Positions 17,618-26,175 are shown, numbered from the stretch's first letter. The stretch: 64,000 nt of DNA from Acidimicrobiaceae bacterium (GCA_027306605.1 DAHUZK010000016.1:26772-90771); one strand, 5' to 3'. Translations and numbers: made by a program. The notes: generated from the sequence alone by a model not told the origin.

Positions 17618-18273
17618 CCCGGCCACAGGGGCTGGTCGACGGTGAAGCCGATGTCCGCGCCCCAGGTGTTGCGGTACGAGACCCGGTGCGCCGGCACCCG
17701 GGCGCCGACACCCCAGGTGCCCGTGGGGTACCCGAAGCTGACGGTGCCCGAGAGGATCCAGCCCTCGTCGGCGGGCACGCCGAGGATCTCGAACGTCTCG
17801 TCGGGGTGGAAGAACTGGAGCAGCGCCGTGAGGCAGCTGCCGATGCCCTCGGCCCGGGCGGCCAGCATGGCGCTCCAGACGGCGGGGTAGATGGAGCCGC
17901 CGGTCGGGTCGTACTGGCTGAAGGGGAACAGGTAGAGCGGGACGTCCTCGAAGTGGTCCGCCAGCCACTGCGCCGAGCGCTGCACCTTCAGCATCTGCAC
18001 GGACTCGGGCGCGTCGGGGTCGGCGGCCGCCGCCTCGAGCTGGGGCTTGTAGACGGTCTTCCAGAGCTCGCCCATGGCGTGCTGGTACAGGGGGGCCAGG
18101 GCGGCCCGCTTCGCCGGGTCGTCGAGCAGCAGGAAGCGCCAGTTCTGCTGGTTGCCGCCGGAGGGGGCGTGGATGGCGGCATCGAGGATGCGGGCCTGCA
18201 CGTCGAGGGGGATGGGGTCCTTCTTGACCCGGCGCATGGCGCGCGTCGTGTAGAGGGCCTCGTGGAGATCCAT
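17614..18273 (-). CDS. Nitroreductase-family FMN oxidoreductase
   Basis: 219 residues of the nitroreductase fold, with the N-terminal FMN-phosphate motif TTRAMRRVKKDPIP, the active-site stretch HAPSGGNQQNWRFLLLD and a late GWILSGTVSFGYPTG. Members reduce nitro groups, quinones, enones or flavins with NAD(P)H. The substrate here is unknown. The ATG at 18273 starts the conserved domain; the much longer ORF-track form is read-through. It overlaps the downstream BCCP-CT gene by four bases and follows a nitronate-monooxygenase-like gene. Confidence 0.83.
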   Translation of the reverse strand: MDLHEALYTTRAMRRVKKDPIPLDVQARILDAAIHAPSGGNQQNWRFLLLDDPAKRAALAPLYQHAMGELWKTVYKPQLEAAAADPDAPESVQMLKVQRSAQWLADHFEDVPLYLFPFSQYDPTGGSIYPAVWSAMLAARAEGIGSCLTALLQFFHPDETFEILGVPADEGWILSGTVSFGYPTGTWGVGARVPAHRVSYRNTWGADIGFTVDQPLWPG

Positions 18274-18368
18274 GGCGCCGACCTTACGCCGGGGGGGCCG
18301 AGCAGACGAAGCCGATCTCTCCGAGTGCCGAAGAGGGAAAGGGCGGGCGGTCTCGACCGATGCCGCGT

Positions 18369-18415
18369 CGGCCTCGGCCTCGGCCTCGCCCCGGCCCGGC
18401 CCGGCCCGGCCCGGC
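18369..18415. repeat. Short tandem repeats in an intergenic gap
   Basis: Three CGGCCT units are followed by a run of four or more CGGCC/GGCCC units in the 155-base gap between the nitronate monooxygenase and nitroreductase genes. No gene or clear promoter is visible in this gap. Confidence 0.7.
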
Positions 18416-18428
18416 ACGCCGGCGGTGC

Positions 18429-19553
18429 TCAGGCCGTGGTGCCCTCGTTCACCCTCTGCAGCCGCTCGGTCGCCTCGATGTACTCCTCGACCATCCCCAA
18501 CACCACGTCCTTGGTGCGTCGCACCTGCGTGGCCCTGCCGATGATCTGGCCGCAGGGGTTGAAGTTCACGTCGCGCGCCTCTTCGGGGTAGGCATGCCCG
18601 CGCGAGACGCAGTCGATCGCCACCATCATCTGCAGCGGCATCCCGAGGGGCTTGGGGTTGTCCGGTGCCTCCCAGGCCTCGGTCCAGTCGTTCTTGAGCA
18701 TCCGGCACGGCTTGCCGGTGAACGAGCGCGACCGGATGGTGTCGCGCGAGCTCGCCCTGAGATACGACTCCATCTGCTTGGGCGGCACATCGGCCTCCTC
18801 GACGGTCAGCCAGAGCGAGCCCGTCCACACCCCGGCGGCACCCAGGACCATGGCCGCCGCCATCTGGCGTCCCGAGCCCACGCCCCCCGCCGCCAGCACC
18901 GGCGTGGGCGCCACGGCGTCGATCACCTCGGGCCACAACACGATCGACCCGACGTCGCCGGTGTGGCCCCCGCCCTCGGAGCCCTGGCAGATCACGATGT
19001 CGACCCCCGCCGCCTTGTGGTTGAGGGCGTGCTTGACCGAGCCGGCCAGTGCGGCCATGAGCATGCCGTGCTCGTGCACCTGGGCGATGACGTCGTCGGG
19101 CGGCGTGCCCAGCGCGTTCGCCACCAACTTCACCTTGGGGTGGCGCAGGATCACCTCGACCAGCGGTGCCGCGGTGGCCGCGGTCCAGCCGAGCAGCTCG
19201 CGCCGCGGTCCCCCCTCGATCTCGGGCACGCCGTGGTCGGCCAGGATCTTCTTGGCGAAGGTGCGGTGCTCCTCGGGGATCATGGCGCGCAACTCGGCCT
19301 CGAGCTTGACCGGGTCGATCTCGTCCATGCCCTCGTACTTGCCGGGGATGACGATGTCGACGCCGTAGGGGTTCTCGCCCACGTGCTCGTCGAGCCAGCC
19401 GAGCTCGACCTCGAGCTCGTCGGCGCTGAAGCCGACTGCGCCGAGGACGCCCAGGCCGCCCGCGTTCGACACGGCGGCCGCCACGTCGCGGCAGTGGGTG
19501 AAGGCGAAGATCGGGAACTCGATGCCGAGGCGATCGCAGAGTTCGTTGTGCAC
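18429..19553 (-). CDS. Nitronate monooxygenase / 2-nitropropane dioxygenase-like flavoprotein
   Basis: 374 residues forming the TIM-barrel FMN family. AGGLGVLGAVGFSADEL is near the N-terminus, CQGSEGGGHTGD binds flavin, and VLAAGGVGSGRQMAAAMVLGAAGVWTGSLWL forms the phosphate-binding end of the barrel. Family members oxidise nitronates or act as flavin oxidoreductases. One branch (IpdC) serves steroid C/D-ring degradation in actinobacteria, but membership cannot be claimed here. GTG at 19553 is chosen because AGGAGGT lies six bases upstream. It starts a leftward operon and is divergent from an enoyl-CoA hydratase gene across a KstR-like palindrome. Confidence 0.83.
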   Translation of the reverse strand: MHNELCDRLGIEFPIFAFTHCRDVAAAVSNAGGLGVLGAVGFSADELEVELGWLDEHVGENPYGVDIVIPGKYEGMDEIDPVKLEAELRAMIPEEHRTFAKKILADHGVPEIEGGPRRELLGWTAATAAPLVEVILRHPKVKLVANALGTPPDDVIAQVHEHGMLMAALAGSVKHALNHKAAGVDIVICQGSEGGGHTGDVGSIVLWPEVIDAVAPTPVLAAGGVGSGRQMAAAMVLGAAGVWTGSLWLTVEEADVPPKQMESYLRASSRDTIRSRSFTGKPCRMLKNDWTEAWEAPDNPKPLGMPLQMMVAIDCVSRGHAYPEEARDVNFNPCGQIIGRATQVRRTKDVVLGMVEEYIEATERLQRVNEGTTA

Positions 19554-19626
19554 GTCGGGACCTCCTGCTCGGCCCCCGCGGGGCCCGCCGCCCGTCGGCG
19601 GCACGGTTGCCCGGGTCCGTCCCGGC

Positions 19627-19646
19627 AACTAGAACAGATTCTAGTT
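19627..19646. promoter_or_regulatory. 20-bp palindromic operator, KstR-like, between divergent genes
   Basis: AACTAGAA-CAGA-TTCTAGTT is a perfect 8+8 inverted repeat. Its centre (TAGAACAGATTCTA) matches the mycobacterial KstR consensus TNNAACNNGTTNNA at every fixed position except one. TAGAAT on the minus strand (19643-19638) and TAGTTT on the plus strand (19642-19647) could serve as -10 elements inside or touching the palindrome. A bound TetR-type repressor would then silence both directions. Confidence 0.6.
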
Positions 19647-19684
19647 TGCGCCGGCAGGAGAGCGAGAAAGGGGACCACGCCGAC

Positions 19685-20527
19685 ATGCCCATACGCACCG
19701 AGCCCGTGCTCCCCGAGGACGACTGGCAGCTCCGCCTCGAGCCGCCGACCGACGGCAGCGGGGTGGGCACGCTGACGCTCGACTATCCCGAGAAGCTGAA
19801 CATGTGGTCGTGGGAGGCCACCCGCCAGCTCGGCGTGTTGGCCGACCGGGCCCGCTTCGACGACACCATCCGCGTCCTCCTCGTCAAGGCGGAGGGCCGG
19901 GCCTTCTGCGCCGGCGTCGATCTCGGCATGCCCGAGGACCGCGTCACGGGACGCTCGCCGGCCGAGAAGGTGCGCAACTACTACGAGGGCATCCGCTGGG
20001 TGCACGAGCGCTTCCGCGTCTTCCACGAGCTGCCGCAGCCGATCGTCGCCGCGGTGCACGGTTACTGCCTCGGTTTCGGCTTCGAGCTGGCGCTCATGTG
20101 CGACGTGCGCGTGGCGGCCGACGACGCGGTCTTCGCGCTGCCCGAGGCTCAGGTCGGCGTGTCGATCGATGCCGGTGGGGACCTGCGGCTGGCGCACGAG
20201 ATCGGCGCGGGCCACGCCAAGCTGCTCGCGTTGACCGGCCGGCGCATCGATGCGGCGGAGGCTCACCGCCTCGGCATCGTCCAACAGGTCACGGGTGGCG
20301 ACGAGCTCGCGCCGACGGCGCTGGGGATCGCGCGGGAGATCGCGGCCAACGCCCCGCTGGCCGTGCAGTCGATCAAGCGCACCATCGACGCCTTCGCCTA
20401 CCGGGGCCTGCCCGAGGCGCTGAAATTCGAGGCGATGAGCGCATCCGTCGAGTTCGTGTCCGACGACATGCCGGCCGGCTATGCGGCGAAGGCGAAGAAG
20501 CAGCAGGCCGACTTCGAGGGCAAGTAG
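19685..20527 (+). CDS. Enoyl-CoA hydratase/isomerase (crotonase) family protein
   Basis: 280 residues. The CoA-binding oxyanion-hole segment AFCAGVDLG is near residue 74. The two catalytic glutamates of true hydratases are both present at E134 (GFELAL) and E154 (LPEAQVG), with the usual 20-residue spacing. The enzyme should therefore be able to hydrate a 2-enoyl-CoA. ATG at 19685 is used; the ORF-track start lies in the operator. It is followed 19 bases later by a dienoyl-CoA-reductase-like SDR, suggesting a small beta-oxidation-like or steroid side-pathway operon under the KstR-like site. Confidence 0.85.
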   Translation: MPIRTEPVLPEDDWQLRLEPPTDGSGVGTLTLDYPEKLNMWSWEATRQLGVLADRARFDDTIRVLLVKAEGRAFCAGVDLGMPEDRVTGRSPAEKVRNYYEGIRWVHERFRVFHELPQPIVAAVHGYCLGFGFELALMCDVRVAADDAVFALPEAQVGVSIDAGGDLRLAHEIGAGHAKLLALTGRRIDAAEAHRLGIVQQVTGGDELAPTALGIAREIAANAPLAVQSIKRTIDAFAYRGLPEALKFEAMSASVEFVSDDMPAGYAAKAKKQQADFEGK

Positions 20528-20546
20528 GAGCAGGGAGGCCACCGCC

Positions 20547-21434
20547 ATGGGACTGCCCGAACCACCGCCGGCGGGGTCCACCTTCCTGCCCCCCGACACC
20601 TTGGACGGTGCGGTGGCCATCGTGACCGGGGGAGGCACCGGCCTCGGCCGTGCCATCGCGGTGGAGCTCGCCCGCGCCGGCGCGGCCGTCGGTGTGATCT
20701 CGCGCGCGGAGGAGCACCGGCGTGCCGGCGTGGCCGCGGTGGAGGCCGTCGGCGGCCGGGCCGCCCACGCCGGGGCCGACGTCCGCGAGCCCGATCAGGT
20801 CGCCGAGGCGTTCGACGCCCTCGAGTCGGTGCTCGGCCCGGCCCGCATCCTGGTCAACAACGCGGCGGCCAACTTCCCGGTGCTCGCGGGCGACATGCGG
20901 CCCAACGCCTTCCGCTCGGTGACGAACATCGTGCTGGACGGGACGTTCTTCTGCAGCCAGGAGCTCCACCGGCGCATCACGGGCGACGCGGCGCGCCGCG
21001 GGGCCGGGGGCGCCGTGGTCAACATCTTGGCCACGCAGTCCTTCACCGGTGGACCCGGCATGGCGCACAACGCGGCGGCCAAGGCCGGTGTGGGGAACCT
21101 GACGAAGTCGCTCGCCGTCGAGTGGGCCCCCGACGGCATACGGGTCAACGCCTTGGCGCCCGGGCTCTTCCCGCACGAGGACATGCGCGAGGACCTCAAG
21201 GCGCTGCGTCCCGAGGGCGAGTCCGTCGACGCCCGGCGCTCGCCGGCCGGGCGGCTGGGACGGCTGCACGAGCTGGGCTGGGCCGTGACGTGGCTCTGCT
21301 CGCCCTACGCCGCCTTCGTCACGGGCCACACCCTGGTCGTCGACGGGGCGAACTGGCTGCGCCGTGACTTCGTGATGCCCGTCTTCACCCCCGTCGCCGA
21401 GCAGCTCTCGGAGGTCCTGCGCCCTCCCGGGTGA
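20547..21434 (+). CDS. SDR oxidoreductase, 2,4-dienoyl-CoA reductase-like
   Basis: 295 residues with the NADP-binding TGGGTGLGRAIA and the structural NNAAANF motif. The usual SDR catalytic Tyr-x3-Lys is replaced: the segment reads MAHNAAAKAGVGNLTKSLAVEW, where the Lys is kept and the Tyr position is His/Asn. The same pattern occurs in 2,4-dienoyl-CoA reductases, and IRVNALAPG follows as in that group. It probably reduces an unsaturated CoA thioester. GGGAGG lies upstream of ATG 20547. The gene is cotranscribed with the enoyl-CoA hydratase. Confidence 0.8.
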   Translation: MGLPEPPPAGSTFLPPDTLDGAVAIVTGGGTGLGRAIAVELARAGAAVGVISRAEEHRRAGVAAVEAVGGRAAHAGADVREPDQVAEAFDALESVLGPARILVNNAAANFPVLAGDMRPNAFRSVTNIVLDGTFFCSQELHRRITGDAARRGAGGAVVNILATQSFTGGPGMAHNAAAKAGVGNLTKSLAVEWAPDGIRVNALAPGLFPHEDMREDLKALRPEGESVDARRSPAGRLGRLHELGWAVTWLCSPYAAFVTGHTLVVDGANWLRRDFVMPVFTPVAEQLSEVLRPPG

Positions 21435-21462
21435 CGAGGCGCCCGTCCCGGGCCGCCGGCCC

Positions 21463-23382
21463 TCAGCCGCTGCCTGCTGCCTGAGCCTCCGCGTCCTCCT
21501 GGTCGGCGAATTGCGTTCGGTAGAGCTCGGCGTAGAGGCCGTTCTCGGCCAACAGGCTGGCGTGCGAGCCGCGCTCGACGATGCGGCCGTCGTCGAACAC
21601 GAGGAGCTCGTCGGCCTCACGCACGGTGGAGAGCCGGTGGGCGATGACCAGCGAGGTGCGGCCAGCGAGCGTCTCGCGCAGCGCCTGCTGCACTGCCGCC
21701 TCGGACTCCGAGTCCAGATGCGCCGTCGCCTCGTCCAGGACGACGATGTCGGGTGCCTTCAGCAGGAGCCGGGCCAGCGCGACCCGCTGCTTCTCCCCGC
21801 CCGAGAGCCGGTAGCCCCGCTCGCCGATCACCGTGTCGAGCCCGTCGGGAAGCTCGGCCGCGATGTGGCCGATCTGCGCCTGGCTGAGCGCCTCGAGCAC
21901 CTCGTCCTCGGTGGCGGCGGGTCTGGCGTAGAGCAGGTTGGCCCGCAGCGTGTCGTGGAACAGGTGCGGATCCTGGGTGACGACGCCGACCACGTCGCGC
22001 AGCGAGGCCATGGTCGCCCGGCGCACGTCGATGCCGTTGATGCGCACCGCGCCTCCGGTGACGTCGTAGAGGCGGGGGACGAGGTTGGACACCGTGGTCT
22101 TGCCGGCGCCCGACGGCCCGACCAGGGCGACCATCGTGCCGGGCCGGACCTCGAAGCTGATGCCGTGCAGGACCTCGTTGCGCTGCCCCGACTCGAGGAC
22201 GGCCACGGACTCGAGCGAGGCCAGGGACACCTCGCCCGCGCTCGGGTAGGTGAAGCGCACGTGATCGAACTCGATGGAGGCGCGGCCACGGGGCACGGCG
22301 ACGGCGTCGGGGGCCTCGTCGATCATGGGAGCGATGTCGAGCACCTCGAAGAGGCGCTCGAAGGAGACCAGGGCGGTCATGATGTCCAAGTTGAGGTTCG
22401 AGAGCTGGGTCAGCGGCTGGTAGAGGCGCGTCAGGTAGCTGGTCAGGGCGACCACGGTGCCCACCGCCAGCTCGCCGTGGACGGCGGCGACGCCCCCGAT
22501 GCCGTAGACCACGGCCGTCGCCAGCGACGCCGTCAACGTCAGCGCCACGAAGAAGATCCGCGCGTACGTCGCCTGGGAGATCCCGATGTCGCGGACCCGC
22601 CCGGCCTTCGACTCGAAGGTGGTCGCCTCGACGTCGGGCCGCCCCATCAGCTTGACCAGCATGGCGCCTCCGACCTGGAAGCGTTCCTGCATCACCATGT
22701 TCATCTCGCTGTTGAGGTCGTACCCCTCCTTGGTGAGCGAGCCGATGCGCCGACCCACGAACCGGGAGGGGACGAGGAAGAGGGGGACCAGGAGCAGCGC
22801 GGCCAGCGTGATCTGCCAGCTCAGGACGAACATGGCGGCGATCACGATGACGACGGTGACCAGGTTGCCCACGACGTTCGAGAGCAGGTCGGTGAAGGCT
22901 TGCTGGGCGCCGATCACGTCGTTGTTGAGCCGGCTTACCAGGGCGCCGGTCTGTGTGCGCGTGAAGAAGGCCAGCGGCATCCGCTGGATGTGCCGGAACA
23001 CCTTGCTGCGCATGTCGTAGATCAGGCTCTCGCCGATGTAGGCGGAGATACGGCGCTCGGTCAGGGCGAGGCCGCCGTCGAAGACGGCGAGACCCGCCAC
23101 GAGCAGGGCCAGCGCGACGACGAGGTGCGCGTCCTTCTTCAAGATGCCGTTGTCGATGAGCGAGCGCAGGATGAGCGGGTTCACCGCGGCGATCACGGCG
23201 TCGAGGATCACCACGGGGATGAAGACGGCCAGGATCTTGCGGTAGGGGACGGCGAAGGTGAGCATCCGTCGCGCCGTGCCCTTCTTGACGCGGTGTTGGA
23301 GGACGGCGCGGTCCTGGCGCATGGAACGCATGCCCACCCAGGCGCCGCCGCGGCCTCCCATCCCGTGCCCTCGCATGGCCAT
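21463..23382 (-). CDS. ABC exporter half-transporter (fused membrane and ATPase domains)
   Basis: 639 residues. An N-terminal six-helix exporter domain (residues about 45-330) is followed by an ATPase with Walker A GPSGAGKTT, signature LSGGEKQRVALARLLL, Walker B IVVLDEATAHLDSESE and the H-loop IAHRLSTV. It resembles MsbA/LmrA-type multidrug or lipid exporters and would act as a dimer. The ATG at 23382 lies six bases after a TAGGTT -10, so translation is probably leaderless. It converges on the SDR gene across 28 bases. Confidence 0.87.
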   Translation of the reverse strand: MAMRGHGMGGRGGAWVGMRSMRQDRAVLQHRVKKGTARRMLTFAVPYRKILAVFIPVVILDAVIAAVNPLILRSLIDNGILKKDAHLVVALALLVAGLAVFDGGLALTERRISAYIGESLIYDMRSKVFRHIQRMPLAFFTRTQTGALVSRLNNDVIGAQQAFTDLLSNVVGNLVTVVIVIAAMFVLSWQITLAALLLVPLFLVPSRFVGRRIGSLTKEGYDLNSEMNMVMQERFQVGGAMLVKLMGRPDVEATTFESKAGRVRDIGISQATYARIFFVALTLTASLATAVVYGIGGVAAVHGELAVGTVVALTSYLTRLYQPLTQLSNLNLDIMTALVSFERLFEVLDIAPMIDEAPDAVAVPRGRASIEFDHVRFTYPSAGEVSLASLESVAVLESGQRNEVLHGISFEVRPGTMVALVGPSGAGKTTVSNLVPRLYDVTGGAVRINGIDVRRATMASLRDVVGVVTQDPHLFHDTLRANLLYARPAATEDEVLEALSQAQIGHIAAELPDGLDTVIGERGYRLSGGEKQRVALARLLLKAPDIVVLDEATAHLDSESEAAVQQALRETLAGRTSLVIAHRLSTVREADELLVFDDGRIVERGSHASLLAENGLYAELYRTQFADQEDAEAQAAGSG

Positions 23383-23388
23383 GCCTGC

Positions 23389-23394
23389 AACCTA
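23389..23394 (-). promoter_or_regulatory. -10 element (TAGGTT) of a likely leaderless ABC exporter transcript
   Basis: TAGGTT on the minus strand ends six bases before the ATG at 23382. This places the expected transcription start at or next to the initiation codon. No Shine-Dalgarno sequence precedes that ATG. Confidence 0.5.
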
Positions 23395-23456
23395 CAGTCG
23401 AGACTGCGGACCGACGGCCGCCCGAGGCGGGATCGGTCCCGCTCAGGACGATCTGC

Positions 23457-24245
23457 TCAGGACGATCCGCCGACGGCGTGGACGCCACCGTCGACGTGCA
23501 CGATCTCGCCCGTCGTCATCGGGAAGAGGTCGCTGAACAGAGCGACGCACGCCTTGGCGACGGCCGTCGCATCGTGGACGTCCCAGCCCAGGGGCGCCTG
23601 GTCCGCCCACGTGTCCTCGAACGCGCTGAAGCCGGGGATCGACTTGGCCGCCATGGTCCGGACGGGGCCGGCGGCGACCAGGTTCACGCGGATGCCGCGC
23701 CGCCCGAGCTCCTTGGCGAGATAGCGCGAGAGCGATTCGAGCCCCGCCTTGGCCACGCCCATCCAGTCGTAGACCGGCCAGGCCACCGTGGCGTCGAAGT
23801 CGAGCCCGACCACCGAGGCGCCACCGTCCCGCCCCGCCGACTCCAAGAGCGGCATGAAGGCGTCGACGAGGGCCTTGAGCGAGTAGGTCGAGATGTGGAG
23901 GGCGACGGACACGTCGTTCCAGCCGGCGGCGAACATGCCGTTGCCGAGGCAGTCGGGCGGGGCGAACCCGATGGCGTGCAGCAGGCCGTCGAGCCCGTCC
24001 CACCGCTCGGCCAGCGCGTGTCCGGCTGCGGAGAGCTGCTCGTCCGACGTCACGTCGATCTCGAGCACCTCGGGCGTCCGCGGGAGCTTGCGCGCCGTGC
24101 GCTGCGTGAGTGAGAGCGCCCGCCCTGCACCCGACAGCACGATCTCGGCGCCTTCTTCCTGCGCCAGCCGCGCCACGGCGAAGGCCAACGACGCGTCGGT
24201 CAGCACGCCGGTGACGAGGAGCCGCTTTCCGTCCAGGAGTCCCAC
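23457..24245 (-). CDS. fabI: Enoyl-[ACP] reductase, InhA/FabI type
   Basis: 262 residues closely resembling mycobacterial InhA along the whole length. GLLDGKRLLVTGVLTDASLAF binds NADH. Tyr159 and Lys166 in YDWMGVAKAGLES form the Y-x6-K pair, nearly the same numbers as InhA. VAAGPVRTMA and the final GEIVHVDGG are also present. It catalyses the last reduction of type II fatty acid elongation. GTG at 24245 is the start. The InhA partner gene mabA is not adjacent. A divergent NADPH:F420 reductase begins 32 bases away. Confidence 0.9.
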   Translation of the reverse strand: MGLLDGKRLLVTGVLTDASLAFAVARLAQEEGAEIVLSGAGRALSLTQRTARKLPRTPEVLEIDVTSDEQLSAAGHALAERWDGLDGLLHAIGFAPPDCLGNGMFAAGWNDVSVALHISTYSLKALVDAFMPLLESAGRDGGASVVGLDFDATVAWPVYDWMGVAKAGLESLSRYLAKELGRRGIRVNLVAAGPVRTMAAKSIPGFSAFEDTWADQAPLGWDVHDATAVAKACVALFSDLFPMTTGEIVHVDGGVHAVGGSS

Positions 24246-24276
24246 TGCGGCAGCGAGGTTATGCGAAGGTAGGGGC

Positions 24277-24927
24277 GTGCACGTCGGAATACTCGGTGGT
24301 ACGGGCCCGGCCGGTCGCGGGGTGGCCGTTCGCCTCGCCGAGGTGGGAGTCCAGGTCACGATCGGCTCGCGGGAGGCCGAGCGGGCGGCCGGTGTCGCGG
24401 CCGGGCTCGTGGAGCGGTGGCCGGAGCGAGACCTCCCCCTGGCGGGTGCCGACAATGCCGGCGCCGCCGAAGCGGATCTCGTGGTGGTCGCCACCCCGTG
24501 GGACAGCTGCATCCCGACCGTGCGCTCCCTGCAAGAGCCCCTGGCCGGCAAGGTGGTCGTCTCGATGGCCAACGCGCTCCAGAAGGAAGGACGCGAGATG
24601 CTGGCCCTCGTCCCGCCCCGCGGCTCGGTGGCCGCCGCCGTCCAGGCAGCACTGCCCGGCAGCCAGGTGGCGGCGGCCTTCCATCACCTGCCGGCCTCGG
24701 AAATGGAGGACCTGGCTTCGGGGTTGGAAGCTGACGTGCTGGTGTGTTCGGACCACCCCGGGGCGACGGCGGCGACCATCGAGCTCGTGGAGCGGATGCG
24801 GGGCCTGCGGCCCCTCGATGCGGGGAGCCTGAGCCAGGCGGCCGCCATCGAGGCCTTCACGGCCGTGTGCATCACCTTGAACATCCGACACAAGGCGCAC
24901 TCCACGCTGCGAATGGCCGGTATCTAG
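24277..24927 (+). CDS. npdG: NADPH:F420 reductase (F420-dependent NADP reductase)
   Basis: 216 residues with the N-terminal Rossmann motif VGILGGTGPAGRGVA, TIGSREAERA for the NADP phosphate, and the family segments VVVATPWDS and VSMANALQKEG. It moves hydride between NADP(H) and deazaflavin F420. Its presence implies that the cell makes F420. GTG at 24277 follows AGGGG. The gene is followed by mshC after two bases, so both cofactors' genes are probably cotranscribed. Confidence 0.85.
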   Translation: MHVGILGGTGPAGRGVAVRLAEVGVQVTIGSREAERAAGVAAGLVERWPERDLPLAGADNAGAAEADLVVVATPWDSCIPTVRSLQEPLAGKVVVSMANALQKEGREMLALVPPRGSVAAAVQAALPGSQVAAAFHHLPASEMEDLASGLEADVLVCSDHPGATAATIELVERMRGLRPLDAGSLSQAAAIEAFTAVCITLNIRHKAHSTLRMAGI

Positions 24928-24929
24928 TC

Positions 24930-26096
24930 GTGCGGCTGTACGACACGGCCCGGCGCGCCGTGGTCCCGTTCGAGCCGGGACCGCTGGTGACGATGTACTC
25001 GTGCGGCATCACCCCCTACGACGCCGCCCACCTGGGCCATGCGGCCGTGTACCTCCACTTCGACATGCTGCAGCGACGTCTCCGCGACGCCGGATACGAG
25101 ACCCGTTGCGTGCGCAACGTCACCGACGTCGATGACGACATCTTGCGCAAGGCACGCGAGCTCGGCGTCCACTACCTGGACCTGGCGGCAGAGGAGATGG
25201 CGCGGTTCGACGCCGAGATGGGCCTCCTCAACCTGCTGCCCGTCCACTGCGAGCCACGGGCCACATCGGCCATCCCGGAGATCCTCTCGCTCATCGGGGC
25301 TGCGCTCGAGGGCGGCCATGCCTACGAGTCGGGCGGATCCGTCTACTTCAGCGTCGCCAGCTTTCCCGAGTTCGGCCGCATCAGCGGCTACGACCGCACC
25401 CGAATGCTGGCGCTGGCCGCCGAGCACGGCGGGAATCCCGAGGACCCGAACAAGCGCGATCCCCTCGACTTCGTCTTGTGGCAGCCCTCCCTGCCCGACG
25501 AGCCGGCGTGGGAGTCGCGCTGGGGCCCGGGTCGTCCCGGCTGGCACATCGAGTGCTCGGCGCTGGCCCTGCGGGAGCTGGGGGAGACCATCGACATCCA
25601 CGGTGGCGGCCGCGACCTCGTCTTCCCGCACCACGAATGCGAGACGGCGCAGTCCGAAGCAGTCACCGGGCAGCCCTTCGTCCGCCTGTGGTTCCACGTC
25701 GGCCTCGTGGGTCTCGAGGGGACGAAGATGTCCAAGTCGCTCGGCAATCTCGTCTTCGTCGGGGACCTCTGCAAGGAGTGGGATCCCGCCGCGGTGCGAC
25801 TGGCGCTGCTGGCGCACCACTATCGCCACGACTGGGACTGGCGGACGGACGTGGACATGCCCGAGGCTGCGGCGCGCCTCGCCTCGTGGCGGAGCCCGCC
25901 GGCCGTCGCGTCCGATCGCTCCCCGGGCGGCCTGCCCGAAGGCCGTAACGGCTCCGTCGAGACGGGCCTCGAAGCGGTCCGGGAGGCGCTCGACGACGAC
26001 CTCGACACGCCGCGGGCGCTGCGCGCGCTCGACCAGGAGGCGGCGGCGGGCCGGCCGGTGGTGGCGGGCGCGCATTTGCTCGGCATCGACCTCTGA
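24930..26096 (+). CDS. mshC: Cysteine:GlcN-Ins ligase (mycothiol biosynthesis)
   Basis: 388 residues resembling cysteinyl-tRNA synthetase but lacking the anticodon-binding end, as expected for MshC. The MshC-type motif YSCGITPYDAAHLGHA contains the zinc Cys25 and the HIGH-equivalent HLGH. HIECSALALREL, FPHHECETAQSE and KMSKS complete the active site, and the C-terminus LLGIDL matches mycobacterial MshC. It joins cysteine to glucosaminyl-inositol using ATP. GTG at 24930 is the likely start and the upstream ribosome site is weak. Confidence 0.88.
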   Translation: MRLYDTARRAVVPFEPGPLVTMYSCGITPYDAAHLGHAAVYLHFDMLQRRLRDAGYETRCVRNVTDVDDDILRKARELGVHYLDLAAEEMARFDAEMGLLNLLPVHCEPRATSAIPEILSLIGAALEGGHAYESGGSVYFSVASFPEFGRISGYDRTRMLALAAEHGGNPEDPNKRDPLDFVLWQPSLPDEPAWESRWGPGRPGWHIECSALALRELGETIDIHGGGRDLVFPHHECETAQSEAVTGQPFVRLWFHVGLVGLEGTKMSKSLGNLVFVGDLCKEWDPAAVRLALLAHHYRHDWDWRTDVDMPEAAARLASWRSPPAVASDRSPGGLPEGRNGSVETGLEAVREALDDDLDTPRALRALDQEAAAGRPVVAGAHLLGIDL

Positions 26097-26169
26097 TCCC
26101 TTCCCCGCCGCGCCGCTCCGGGGCTCGTGCGGGGCCTCCCGCCGGGTCGGGGCGGCAGGGACCGTCCAG

Positions 26170-26175
26170 TACCCT
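26170..26175 (+). promoter_or_regulatory. Possible -10 element (TACCCT) for thrS
   Basis: TACCCT lies 63 bases before the thrS ATG. It would give a leader of about 57 bases that contains the AGGAAAGG ribosome site. No T-box specifier or antiterminator fold was recognisable in the 142-base gap. Confidence 0.35.

Noticed and set aside
18429-21434. Calling this a confirmed steroid C/D-ring gene cluster
   Set aside because: The ipdA/ipdB CoA-transferase genes, fadE and other hallmark steroid genes are absent from the window; only the operator and generic families match.
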